Shown here piece by piece: positions 10,597 through 22,003 of a stretch of DNA of 64,000 bases (positions within the stretch are counted from its first letter, which is position 1; the number at the start of each line of letters is the position of its first letter). A model generated the notes under the pieces. The model was not told where the DNA came from, ran no database searches, and saw only the letters and a list, made by a program, of their open reading frames with translations. Made by a program: the position numbers and the translations under genes. The stretch is from Ehretia macrophylla (lineage: Eukaryota > Streptophyta > Magnoliopsida > Boraginales > Ehretiaceae), in assembly GCA_037974665.1 (NCBI GenBank), contig CM075764.1, positions 77,640,325-77,704,324 of the forward strand. Direction: 5' to 3'.

Positions 10597-11919
10597 TGTA
10601 ATGCCTTGTTATTTAATTATGTATGTATCATGTCCATTTATCCCATATATGATATATTTGTGAAACTATGAGATAGTGCAAAAATCATTGAAGACCGCTA
10701 CTTGTGTATTAAAATTTCTACTGAATTTTGGAGGGGCCATTCAGCCATTGTTCTTCTAGCGGGTTTGTTGAGACATGGTTATGTGGTTATATTTAGAGGA
10801 TATTGACATTTTTGGTGACTAAATGGGAACATGATTGGGTGGTCTTTATCTTTTCTTGTAAATGGGCATAATGCTTCCTCAAGATAGATTATTTTAATAA
10901 AAATGTGCAATCATTTTGGTCTATAAAATCCCCTTGCCAAGAAGAGAGTTTGCACGACATTGGTCTTCTTATAACCATTACAGTAGATGACATAGCTATT
11001 CTAATAGGAGACTTGAAGTACTTTGGAATATTATCCTTCTTTCGGATATTGACAAGAAAAGAGAGTCTCGTAAAATGTTGTGAGCGAGGTAAGTGGGTTT
11101 CTCATCTTTTTTGGGTTTTCCCTAATATTTCACTTCATGAATTTGTGTCTATGATCATGTATTCATGTTTTACTTCTACCTGTCATTTGATCCTTTGATA
11201 CCATATACTTTTCATAATTCATTCATAATCTAGACATATTTGTACAGTGATGTGTTGTAATATTGTTAAAACCTTGTTTCACAAGCTGTGAATATGATGT
11301 GAATTGCAGCATTGTGATGTGAATTGGAGCTCCTTTATTGTACGTGCTTTTGGGGCCTTGTATGCCTGACGTGTTATCGTGATAATATATAGTCATAGTT
11401 TTTCTAGTGATTTTAAAGATAATTAACTAGTGATATTTACTCAATCTTTCCTTGTTTCTCATATTAAGATTCTTAAACTATACCATGTTAATATTTCTTG
11501 AATAATCATGTCTATTTGTCTACTGTTATTTCCTGCCAGATAATTGCGTTGAGTTTCATTATGGTTTGTATTTGTAACTTTTTATTCGAACCTTGTTCCT
11601 ATTTATTTGTGTTTGAATTGTGTTTCTTCCAATGATACCCACATACTAAGCATTGTTTGTTCACCCATTCTTTTTCACTATTTCTTTTACAAATGACAGT
11701 GCATAAGTGAAGAGTTAGCAGGATGGGTAGCCATGTCCCTAGACTGAAGACTGTGTAATCATAATTGAGAGTGTTGTGGATAATAGGAAAGCAAACCATT
11801 ATTTTGAAGAAGTGTAATTTTTGAGTATTTGACACAAAATAATTATTGGAGAATATTTGGTGATACTAATTTGGCTTGTGTGTTTGAGGAATTTTTCTCT
11901 TAAGTACGCGACAGTCATG
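10597..11919 (+). repeat. X 5' LTR, main part
   Basis: Starts TGTAATGCCTTG. A TATA box TATAAAA at 10922-10928 sits in the same place as in the 3' LTR (28567-28573), consistent with a plus-strand promoter. The LTR resumes after insertion C at 25777 and ends near 25805, where similarity to the 3' LTR breaks down; the normal CA end and primer-binding site are not visible and may be deleted. Confidence 0.8.
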
Positions 11920-12455
11920 CATTGGGAATTGGATACACACACAGATAACACACAAGCACCACGGAAATCAACACACAAAGTTTAACATGGTTCGGCCCTC
12001 TGTCTACGTCCACGATCCAAGTAATTGGGAAATCTACTAATCAACAATAAACCATTACAACGCGGAGGATCTTTTTGATAATAAAAGATCCAAATTCTCC
12101 CCTCACTCAAACGCTCATAGTTTTAGGAAAAATTATAAAACTTTCCCAAGTGACTTTATGAACGGAAAAAGTCTAAACCCTAGCACAAAGACTTTATTTA
12201 TGGCTAAAGTATAAACCCTCCCCAAATCGATTTTTTTCTGGCAAAAGCACAAAAAAAACTCTCAATACTCAGATCACCCCTTCCACACCCCCTATGGGGT
12301 ATAACTCTCATAGCACTGAATTACAAGCTAGAAAGTCCTATTTATAGGCAACTAATCGTAACTCTACTAGGATTCAAAATCTATTTCTTCTCTTAATGAA
12401 CTTCTGCTTGTCTTCAACATCTATTTGGGTTTGGACTCAAACCAAAAACCCAACA
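11920..12455 (-). repeat. C 3' LTR
   Basis: A 536-bp LTR ending CCCAACA on the plus strand. It matches 20215-20309 joined to 25333-25771, showing that the other LTR was split by E. The first bases read CATTGGG instead of the expected TGTTGGG, an eroded terminus. Confidence 0.8.
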
Positions 12456-13315
12456 AATCCTCCCCTTGGCGAAAAGTCCAAGCTCTCTCGCTGCAATTGA
12501 GATATCTTCTCAGTCTTTGTCTCCATTTTCATCTTCATGCTAGAGTTCGCACTCAATAGCAATCAGAACAGCACCCCTGAGAACCTCTCTCTAATGCGCT
12601 AAAGCCTTGTTCCACTGCTATTAGTACATCTTTATCATACCCGGTTCTTACAGTCATCACCAACATTCTTCTCTATATCATCAATCTCCACTCTCTAAGC
12701 CTTTTCATGTCTTACTGATATTAATCATCTTAGATGTTGTCTTTCCCCACAATTTTAGCACTCCCTCAAAGCAAAAACCTCCACAAAACTCACCTCTTAA
12801 CACCTAAGATTCTTGGCTCAGCATGATATATCAAGAAATTGGAAAACTAAATCGAACTCAGGACATCAAAAAATCCTAGAAGTACCCTCAATCAACGCGG
12901 TCAACCCTCATTCAAAGCGTAGTCAAAACAATCAAAGGTTCAGTCAAATTGAGCTCATACAAAGCTTTTACGCACATACAATACTCAACCAATACTCCAA
13001 GCTTCTCCAATCATGCACTGGGTGCACCATCCTTCCATGGACTTCACCACATCATAACACCACCCTATATCTGATCAATTCATCAATACTATCACGCGAC
13101 TGAGATTACTTAAGCATACCAAAGTATCATGTACCACACAACTCATAATCCAACACCAAAATGGGTTGTCTTCTTCACCCAACAACCCGACCTAATAGTA
13201 GCTCCAAATCTAGCCATCGAATCACCGAGTCATTGGTGCTGATAGACTCGCTGTCCGATGACGAACCCAATACCACCATCCATTTTTCGATCCAATACCA
13301 CCAACATCATCTACC
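12456..13315. other. C internal region, 3' part, noncoding
   Basis: Sequence between the C 3' LTR and insertion D. Short frames exist but none has a recognisable domain and none is shared with another element here. Confidence 0.5.
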
Positions 13316-13320
13316 GCCAC

Positions 13321-14879
13321 TGATGTGACTATTTTGCACCACTCAAACCACTATATTTGTACTACATTTGCATATTAATTTAGGAATAAATATAAACACT
13401 TATAAACTTTTGATACAATGTAGGATAATCTCGAAAGTAAACAAATGAGACCCGAAACAATTCAAATTGCAAGTCAAGAAGTTAAAAACCTGAAAACTTA
13501 GGAATCGGTGGAAGAATGAAGTCTGTAGAGATGAAATTTGGCCAAAACTAGCGCGTAATCGAACTCAGAACGTTTACCTGAAAATGCCTCAGTCAACTAC
13601 TCGGTCAAAGTCAAAATTTAAAAAGTCAAAATTACCAGCGGCGAGCGCTCGAGCTCCCTGCACAATATATTCCAGCATATTCCATAGCATTCTCGAAGTC
13701 TACGTGTCACAAAATGGCCGGAGGAGCAGAGGTGCGCTCGGCAGGGCGCTCGAGCACGCCCCTTTTTATTTTCCTATAAATACCTCCTCCCCCAATTGGA
13801 ATTAGATATAATTTAGGATTTATATATTGTTTTTAATTAATAATTAGATTAGTTTAATTTTAGTTTTAAATATTAGTTTAATTATTTAGTTAGTTTAAAT
13901 TAGTATAATTTGTAGAATACGGGGGAAGTTCTGCCCGAGTAGCTCTTAATCGAGGTAAGTTCTGCCCAAGTAGCTCTTATTTGGAAAAAATTGCGCCTGA
14001 ATAACTATTTTGTGTCAGACCTCTGCTCAAATTATTGGAATCAGATATACAAAGTCGTCATATCGGGGGAGCCTTTCTTGACTCTCTTATTTGTACAACT
14101 TGTATTTATTATTATGTCCGAGTACAACTATTATCTAGGGGAGGATATTGTAAATGATAGTATTTTAATCTATGATCTCGGATTCGGATAATTTGATTTA
14201 AATACAATATATGACTTGTATTAATTCAGCATTGTCTTTCATACGTAATGCTTTTAAGTAGATGTTATGATTGCTTTACTTTCGTGCTATATATCCATGT
14301 TATAATAGTGAATCTATAGGTTGTACCATAGATTCCATGAGACTATTAGGTTGTACCATAGTTTCTACCCAAGTTGGTGTTGTTGATTACTTAGTTAAAA
14401 TAGACATTTTATACTAGGTTACAAGGACATATCCTTACTACGGCTATATAACGGACTCGTAGATGGAAGGACACCTATAATAGATGTAGTAATCGGGACT
14501 TTAATCAGACTAAGTTAATTAACTAGGTTAATGCTTATAGCTTAACCCTTGCATAGAATTAGAGAATCCTGGATCCTGAGTCTAGATTAACTGCCTCATT
14601 ACTTATCCGGCCCCCTAGATTCTTTTCCCTTGTATTCTGCAAAACCTTAGTTAGTATAGTTTAGTTTATATTTCTGCAAGATATTCAAACACACTTTCAA
14701 ACTGTCACTGTTTCACTTAAACACTTTCTCACACTATTTCACTAACTAACTAACGAGCTTCCATGTGGAATGCCACTCTGCACTCAGAGCACACTACACT
14801 ACATGATCCGTACACTTGTGGGTTATTAAAACTTGGTCAAATTTTGCACACTTTTAGATTGCCGACCTCAAACGCATCA
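13321..14879 (+). repeat. D 5' LTR
   Basis: 1559 bp, ending GCATCA next to the primer site. A TATA box TATAAATA at 13775-13782 follows a GC-rich stretch rich in CTCGAGC, and the same arrangement recurs in the 3' LTR. The LTR appears to have lost the first three bases of an original TGTTGATG-type start. Confidence 0.8.
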
Positions 14880-14885
14880 AGTTTT

Positions 14886-14903
14886 TGGTGCCATTGCCGG
14901 GGA
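14886..14903 (+). other. D primer-binding site (tRNA-Asp type)
   Basis: TGGTGCCATTGCCGGGGA, seven bases after the LTR end. The two differences from the perfect tRNA-Asp complement are C to T and G to A changes, as expected from cytosine methylation decay. Confidence 0.75.
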
Positions 14904-15015
14904 AGTACGGTATAGTTTTGTTTTTGATAAAATTATATGTGAACTTGTTTAAGTGTTTATTTTATCTGCTCTCTTATTAAAAAAAAATATTGGAAAAATT
15001 TAGATAATTGGAAAA

Positions 15016-16324
15016 ATGAATCATTTTGATGGTTTTTTGAATTTATCTGATGAGTCATCCAATCAATGTGCTTTTACTGAAAAAATTCAACCCATATCCC
15101 AAATACATGTGAATTTGTTCTCAATTTGGGCATACCTTTATAAATTGTGCCCAATATCCCAAATTCTTTTATAGTCATGATTCTACTACTCAGGGTTATT
15201 TTTCAAACAATAATTTATACAGTAATGCATATAACCCGGAGTGGAAATATCATCAAAACTCATTTTGGGATAAAAATGATGCATCTTCTCTGCCTCAACA
15301 TTTTGAAGGTAATGTATCTCAAAACCCCAAGTCTTCCAAGTTTTGCGAAAGCTTTAAAAGTAATTCTTTTAAACAAAACTTTTGTTATCCTAACTCGGTT
15401 GAATTTTCTTCTCCTGAACCAAACTTCGACGACAAGTTCGGCCAACTTGTCCAACTCGTTGAAACCAATCACCAATCCACAGATAGGCTACAAGACCAAA
15501 TCGGTCAACTAGCCGAGAACACAAATGGGTAGGAAAAAGACGAGCACTCTATTCAACCTATTATAAGTTCACAAGTCCAATATAGTTTCGTTCAGCACTC
15601 TATGGGTGGGAAAAAACCGGGTTGATGAGGTAGAAGTGTGTAATGGAGATTATTAGAGTAGCGAGTGTAATACTAGGATTGAGGTAGACAAAATGTCTGA
15701 GGTATACACTCCAAGATGGCAAAACCAACCATCACTTTGGGGTCAAGAAATTTTTTTTCAAAACTTTGAAACTCAAGTCCCTACACCTTCTCAATCTGAA
15801 TCTTCTGGTGACCCTATATTAAATATTTTCAAACAAAATGATCACCAGGATGATTGGGTTGACTCTGAGCCTCCCGAATCCATAGTTAGTGACAAGTTTG
15901 ACCAACTTTCTCAACTTATCAAATCCAATGCTCACATACTTCACTCTTTAGGCCAACTAGTCGAGAATGCACTTAGTTGGACTGATGATAAACAACACAT
16001 TCAGTCTGTTGTGAACCCCTTTGGTAAAATAGCATTTGAATAGACTAATGAATGACCAAGATTAATTGGGAGAAATCTGATAGGGAAAATGAATTTGAGG
16101 AAAATAAAATGCCTCACTCAGAAGGAAAGGATGATCTTAGTGATATCATGACTCAACCTAACTTTGATTCATCTTTTGATGCGCCTTTCTCTGTTGTGAA
16201 ACTCACAACATTACCCATAGAGCCACAAATTGAAGTTGACCCATTTCTGAACAATATGTTATTTGCTTTTAAATTATGGGTTGACCAATTGAAATTAGGA
16301 TACATGTTTCACAATATACTATGA
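15016..16324 (+). pseudogene. D gag-like region with a duplicated module, frameshifted
   Basis: From the ATG at 15016 a short frame runs to about 15170. The frame continuing from about 15155 to the stop at 15530 carries Y-N-P-E-W-K-Y-H-Q-N and then D-K-F-G-Q-L-V-Q-L-V-E with Q-I-G-Q-L-A-E. A second frame at 15693-16043 repeats the arrangement (Y-T-P-R-W-Q-N-Q, then D-K-F-D-Q-L-S-Q-L-I and G-Q-L-V-E-N), followed by a third piece at 16052-16324. The YNPxWxxH motif resembles the C-terminal gag region of plant Tat/Athila elements, and the Q-L-rich part looks like a short coiled coil. The module seems to have duplicated in tandem, and the frame is broken at least twice. Confidence 0.55.
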
Positions 16325-18148
16325 CACCTGTTGACATAGTTAAGAACATACCCACACACATCACATTGGGATAGGAATTGTCACCTTTTTACGGTGACTT
16401 GGAAAAGTCATGTTTAGTAGGAATAATGAACCATTATTTGTTACATGATCCTCTTCCATTCAAAATCTGTGTTGAAATGATTATCAGGCAATATGTGTCG
16501 AAGAATTTTAAACATCGATGGCCCTAACATCTGCGCCTCGCTGAAGACGTAAATCTCAGCGCTACTAGAAGGCAATCTAGATTTTTAAATGCTTTCTTTT
16601 TATGTGTATTTATTTTCTTTTGTAGTGTGATTTTTGTACTTTCTGTCTGGCTTCAACTCTAGAACCCCAGAAAAGAGATTAAATGGTCTAGGTGGTTAAA
16701 TTGTTATAGTATATTAGTTATATTTTGTGATCATATTTCTTTTTGATTTCTCCCCTATATTTGTTTTGTCTATTTTTATTTAAGTTAACCATTTTTGCTA
16801 TGTTGATGATAATCTTACAATATCAACTAATCTTTAATGCGTTGCAGAATGCTTCATCTTTTGATAAAGATAGTAGACACATTCTTTACATCAACATAGA
16901 AATGCTTCCTATCAGGTGATATCTTTCCTTATTACATTTCCCTTTATACCTGATCAACATGTGCTGAACAGTAAGCAAACCATAGGTTTGGGGATATAGT
17001 GTTTGTCATTGTGTTATTACTTGCATATCACATTCTCACTGTCTTACATTGCTCTTTGCTTGAGGACAAGCAAAGTATTGGTGTGGAGGTGCATATCTTT
17101 CATGATAATATTTTTGAAAATATGCAAGAAATACACCATTTTTGTTTATGAGGAAGAGTACTTTGCTATCTTACTTGTTATAAGAAGATTATTTAAATAA
17201 TTTGAGAACCTGTGTTGTTAGCTATGTACTGTGAAAAACTTTGAGGAAACTCTAAAAGAAAAACTTTGGATCACTGTATTCATGAGTAAACTTAGTTGTT
17301 CTTCTTTTCTTCAAATCGATGGGTTTGTGAATTAGAAATGATTGAGATAAGATTTCTGTTTGTTATGAGAACTTCTTGTGATTGAAACCTGAACCCTTAT
17401 GCCATGTCTGTACATTATGTTTTGTTACTCTATCATGTTTGTATGTATATGGTATGAAAAAAAATGTACATACCTTTACTTTGATAGAATTATCTTATAA
17501 ATAAGTTGTAAATCTCTAAAGCAGCACTATCCTAGACATTGTAATTTGGGATATGTGCTATAGTATTAGGTTTTGAGCCTGGATATCTTGGGTGACTAAG
17601 GCATGTAGGGGTCCCTATAAAACCTGACAATCTTGGTCAATTGGCTGGAGATTATTGGCCTTAAAGCCCACTACAAGGGATATCCAGAAAGCAAATAAAA
17701 CTGAGCACTAGAAAGAGATAGTTTAAGTTGTACTCTTATTTTTCTGGCAAATGTAAGAAGGGTTAAGACATGATCAAGAGTTTGATTACAAATAAAGGCA
17801 AGAATATCAAAGTCTAATATGTTTGCAGGTCTTAAAAGTTGAAAATTGTTTGAACTTAATTTGCTTAGTTTACTTCTAAATACATATTCTGAAGCAATCA
17901 TTAGTTCATTTCCAATAAGAGTATCTAGTTGTGAAAACTATGTAAAAGGTTCTCTTATCATGTTCATAATTAATTGATGAACTTGTTAAGAATAGTGGAT
18001 TGCACTTCTCGTGATTCATTTTGACAAAAGGATAAGATAGATTTTTTTCACCTGTTTTTGATTTGACTTGTAAAAACTTTGATTTCACTTTCAAATCTGT
18101 TTTGAAGATAGCCTTGCTTGAGGACAAGCAATATTTAGGTTTAGGGAT
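16325..18148 (+). other. D internal region, 3' part, noncoding
   Basis: No pol domains were found. Landmarks are two GCTTGAGGACAAGCAA strings (near 17057 and 18116), each followed by a G-rich stretch resembling a polypurine tract (TATTGGTGTGGAGGTG and TTTAGGTTTAGGGATG). The second directly precedes the 3' LTR; the first may mark an older internal duplication. Confidence 0.5.
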
Positions 18149-19646
18149 GTTAATGTGACTGTATTTACAATACTTAAACCACTATATTTGTACTATATTT
18201 GCATCTTCATGTAGGAATAAATGCAAACACTTATAGGCTTTTGATGCAATATAGAATAATCCCAAAAGTAACAAATCAGACTTGAAACGATCCAAATTAC
18301 AAGTCAGAAAGTTGAAAACGTGGAAACTCAGGAATCGGTGGAAGAATGAAGTTCGTAGAGATGAAATTTGGCCAAAACTAACGCGTAATCAGACTCTGAA
18401 CGCTGAAAAATACCTGAAAACACCTCGGTCAAAGTCAAAATTGCAGCGAAGGGCACTAAACATGGTATATTCCAACATATTCCACAGCATTCTCGAAGTC
18501 CACATGTCGTAAAATGCTAGAGGAATTGAGGCGTGCTAGAGGCAGGGCCCTCGAGCGCGCCCCTTTTTATTTGCCTATAAATACCCCATCTCCCGGTTGG
18601 AATTAGATATAATTTAGGATTTGTATATTGTTTTAATTATTAATTAGATTAGTTTAATTTTAGTTTTAAATATTAGTTTAATTATTTAGTTAGTTTAAAT
18701 TAGTATAATTTATAGAATACATGGAAAGTTCTGCCTAAGTAGCTTTTATTTGGGGGAAATTGCGTCCGAATAGCTATTTTGTATCGGACCTCTACTTAAA
18801 TTATTGGAATAAAAAATACAAAGTTGTCATATCGGGGGAGCCTTTCTTGACTCTCTTATTTGTACAACTTGTGTTTATTATTATGTATGAGTATAGTTAT
18901 TATCTAGGGGAGGATATCGTAAATGATGGTATTTTAATCTATGATCTCGGATTCGGATAATTTGATTTAAATGCAATATATGGCTTGTATTAATTCAACA
19001 TTGTCTTTCATACGTAATGCTTTTAAATAGATGTTATGATTGTTTTACTTTCGTGTTATATATCCATGTTACAATAGTGAATCTATAGGTTGTACCATAG
19101 ATTCTATGAGACTATAGGTTGTACCATAGTTTTTACCCAAGTTGGAGTTGTTGATTACGTAGTTAAAACAGACCTTTTATACCAGGTTACAAGAATAGAT
19201 CCATGCTGCAGCTATATAACGAACTCATAGATGGAACGACACCTATAACAGATGTAGTAATCAGGTCTTTAATCAGACTAAGGTAATTAACTAGGTTAAT
19301 GCTTATAGCTTAACCCTTGCATAGAATTAGAGAATCCTGGATACCGAGTCTAGATTAACTGCCTCATTACTTATCCGGCTCCCTAGATTCTTTTCCCTCG
19401 TATTCCGCAAAACCTTAGTTAGTATAGTTTAGTTTATATTTCTGCACGGTATTCAAACTCACATTCAAACTTCACTGTTTCACTTTAACACTTTCGCACA
19501 CTACTTCACTAACTAGCTAACGAGCTTCCCCGTGGAATTTGACTCCGCACTCAAAGCATACTACACTACATGATTCGTGCACTTACGGGTTATTAAAACT
19601 TTGTCAAATTTTGCACACTTTCATATTGCCAACCTCGAATGCATTA
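18149..19646 (+). repeat. D 3' LTR
   Basis: 1498 bp, starting TGTTAATGTGACTG. It contains the TATA box TATAAATA at 18576-18583. The last bases GCATTA are a CA to TA decay of the terminus. It differs from the 5' LTR by many substitutions and small deletions, so D is not a recent insertion. Confidence 0.8.
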
Positions 19647-19651
19647 GCCAC

Positions 19652-20199
19652 CTAGTATCTTTGTTGCCTTTAACTCCTTTGAGGGTGACGATTTCAACAC
19701 TTTCACACTACGTTGATACCACTGGAAGCTTCTTCTTTTTATAGTGATGCTTCTCGAATCTTTCTCGCTCTATTCCTTCACCGACAGCACATCCAACCAT
19801 CATACCATAGCGCTCCCCTTCAACCTCTTGTCGGCATCTTCCCAATCAATGGCAGCAGGCGGTGTTTGCCCTATAATCTTCTCCTTTTCGCGGCAAGTGC
19901 AATGGTATTTTCCACTCTCGTCGTCGCCCCTCAGATGACAACCAACAGCAAAGTCCTGATTCACTTCTTTTTCTTCTCCGATACAATAACCATTCTCTGT
20001 CTCACCAGTGACATCATCATCCAGTCTGATGATGTTAGAGTGAACAACTCTTCTTGAACTATAGTTGATGTCAGCACCACGTCACCTCTACACTGTCGCT
20101 AATGTCAATAGTTCAGACCACCTTCTCCTAAAAAATTGTGTCCTTCAACAAAATATGATCTCCTTCTTACTTGTTATCATGCCTAGTCCCCAAGCCTAG
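19652..20199 (-). other. C internal region, 5' part, noncoding
   Basis: Continuation of C after D, lying just inside the C primer site. Overlapping frames of up to 114 codons on the plus strand are opposite to the element's sense and lack motifs, so I do not call them genes. Confidence 0.45.
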
Positions 20200-20211
20200 G
20201 CTATGATACCA
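20200..20211 (-). other. C primer-binding site (tRNA-iMet type)
   Basis: On the minus strand TGGTATCATAGC, one base from the standard TGGTATCAGAGC initiator-methionine primer site, three bases inside the C 5' LTR. Confidence 0.7.
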
Positions 20212-20894
20212 CTTTATTGGGAATTGGACACACACGTACATAATAGACAAGCACAGCGGAAATCAACATACAAAGTTTAACGTGGTTCGGCCCTCTACCT
20301 ACTCCATGACCCAATATTACGCCTCCAAATTCACCTAAGAGAATCTCAGAGACTTAGTATATCGAAAAACCATAATAATAAATAGGTGACAAGCCATCAA
20401 AGTATCTAAACCAAACTAAACACAAGAGAACTAAATCTTCAATTTTAATAACTAAAATACCCCAAAATACAGAGTCTTAAACCAAAGTGCAGGATTATAA
20501 TCCAATGTCTAGAAGAAATAAATAAATTGTTCAAATTTAAGAAATCTAAATGTCCCACTCAATCTCTTGTCAAAGCAACCTTTGTCCCAAGCAATAGCTA
20601 AAGTCCATTCTCACATTTTGCAAAGAAAATCATTTTTGCAAAAATAACACACAAATCTCAATAAGTAGCGATCCCCAAGAAAAACCTCTTGGGACCTTTA
20701 AAATATTCTTGTATGTCAAATAGGCATATCATTATAGCACATAAATATTATCGATTCGACAACAATGAAGCACATGCGAAATCATAATATTTCATGCCTA
20801 GAGTCATAAAAGTTCATGTCAAACTAAATTCATATGCCCAAAAATCATAGTGTTATAAATCATTGTCAAACGAATCATTGCATAAATCTAAGTA

Positions 20895-21165
20895 GGCTTT
20901 TATCCTCTGCCCTAGAGTTAAAAGTATTGATATTTATCCTCCGCTAGATTGTCTTATTGGCATTTAGCCTCTGCCGTAGAGTCAAAATTATTGGCATTTA
21001 TCCCCACCCAGCAAGGGTCAAAATTTTATTGTTCTTCCAAATTTCTCAGTTTCAAATATTTCACATGTATTCGATAATCAAAGGTCAGAATCATTGTCAT
21101 TTATCCCCAGCCAATAAGGGTTATAAGATTGGCATTATCCCCAGCCAATAAGGGTCATAATTTCA
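20895..21165. repeat. Imperfect ~45-bp tandem array in E
   Basis: At least five diverged units centre on TTGGCATTTATCC followed by CCAGCCAATAAGGGTC or CTCTGCCxTAGAGT. The half-units CCCTAGAG / CTCTAGGG-like and CCCAGC-AATAAGGG keep a loose dyad. It is probably an LTR minisatellite. Confidence 0.5.
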
Positions 21166-22003
21166 TAAGTCTTTCAAAGTCTCAGGTTTTCAACAGAGTC
21201 CTGATTCACAGCCCTTTTCTAAGTTTCGAGTATCAAATAGTCCAAAGATATGTTCATTAATCACATGATGCACAAATTGAAACTTCGAAATGCCCAAATA
21301 TTTTCATAATTTCATGAAATCAAACTAAAAGTTAGTCCCAAGGTTTTGTTTTAAGATTTTCAAAATCATTTAGAAAACTCAAAGTCTAACATACCAACAA
21401 ATCGATGTCAACATTAAAACTATTCCACAGGATTCAAGGGCCAAATTGAAATAAAATAAATCGCAAACATAAAAGAAAAGAAAAACCATTTCTTTGGCCA
21501 ATGGCCAATAACAATATTACTGTTCATAGTGAATAGTAGCATTCAGTATTGTTCACAGGAACAGTGCCTTTAAAAAAAAAATCAAAATCCTTCATAAATA
21601 GAAAGTCATACTAAATTCTTTTCATTTAAAATGTTTCTAAGAATGATATCATGCCAATTCCTTTAATTTTCTCTAGATTTCTCGTGCAGAACAAAGAATC
21701 AGTGGAATCATGAGTTTTTCTGTAAAACTTGCAAAACACGTTTGGGACATTACACAATATGACTCTAAAAGTAAATAAGTTCAATAAATCTAGAGTCCAT
21801 AATTATGATAGGATGAATAATAATGAATATTTTCAAAAGTGAGGATCAAACCACTTATTTTCTTTGATGAATTAAGTCTAAGCCTCAAGAATTTTCTGAT
21901 TCTATCATGATCTTCCATGACTATAAGTGGAGTGGTTTGCGCAATATGTTTACAGCTTGGGCATAGATAGAATATTTTCTTATTTTTTTGTTGGGAGGCT
22001 ACT

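Larger units (their letters stand above)
13321..19646 (+). mobile_element. Non-autonomous Ty3/gypsy-type element D (tRNA-Asp primed)
   Basis: Flanked by GCCAC (13316-13320 and 19647-19651). LTRs at 13321-14879 and 18149-19646 align along their length. After the 5' LTR comes TGGTGCCATTGCCGGGGA (14886-14903), two transitions away from the tRNA-Asp primer site TGGCGCCGTTGCCGGGGA used by many plant Tat/Athila-like elements. The ~3.3-kb internal region encodes only gag-like fragments and ends with two copies of the CTTGAGGACAAGCAA motif (near 17060 and 18118) common near the 3' end of such elements. No protease, RT or integrase is present. Confidence 0.85.

Noticed and set aside
14886..14903. Fragment of a tRNA-Asp gene
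   Set aside because: Only 18 bases match, directly after an LTR end; this is a primer-binding site.
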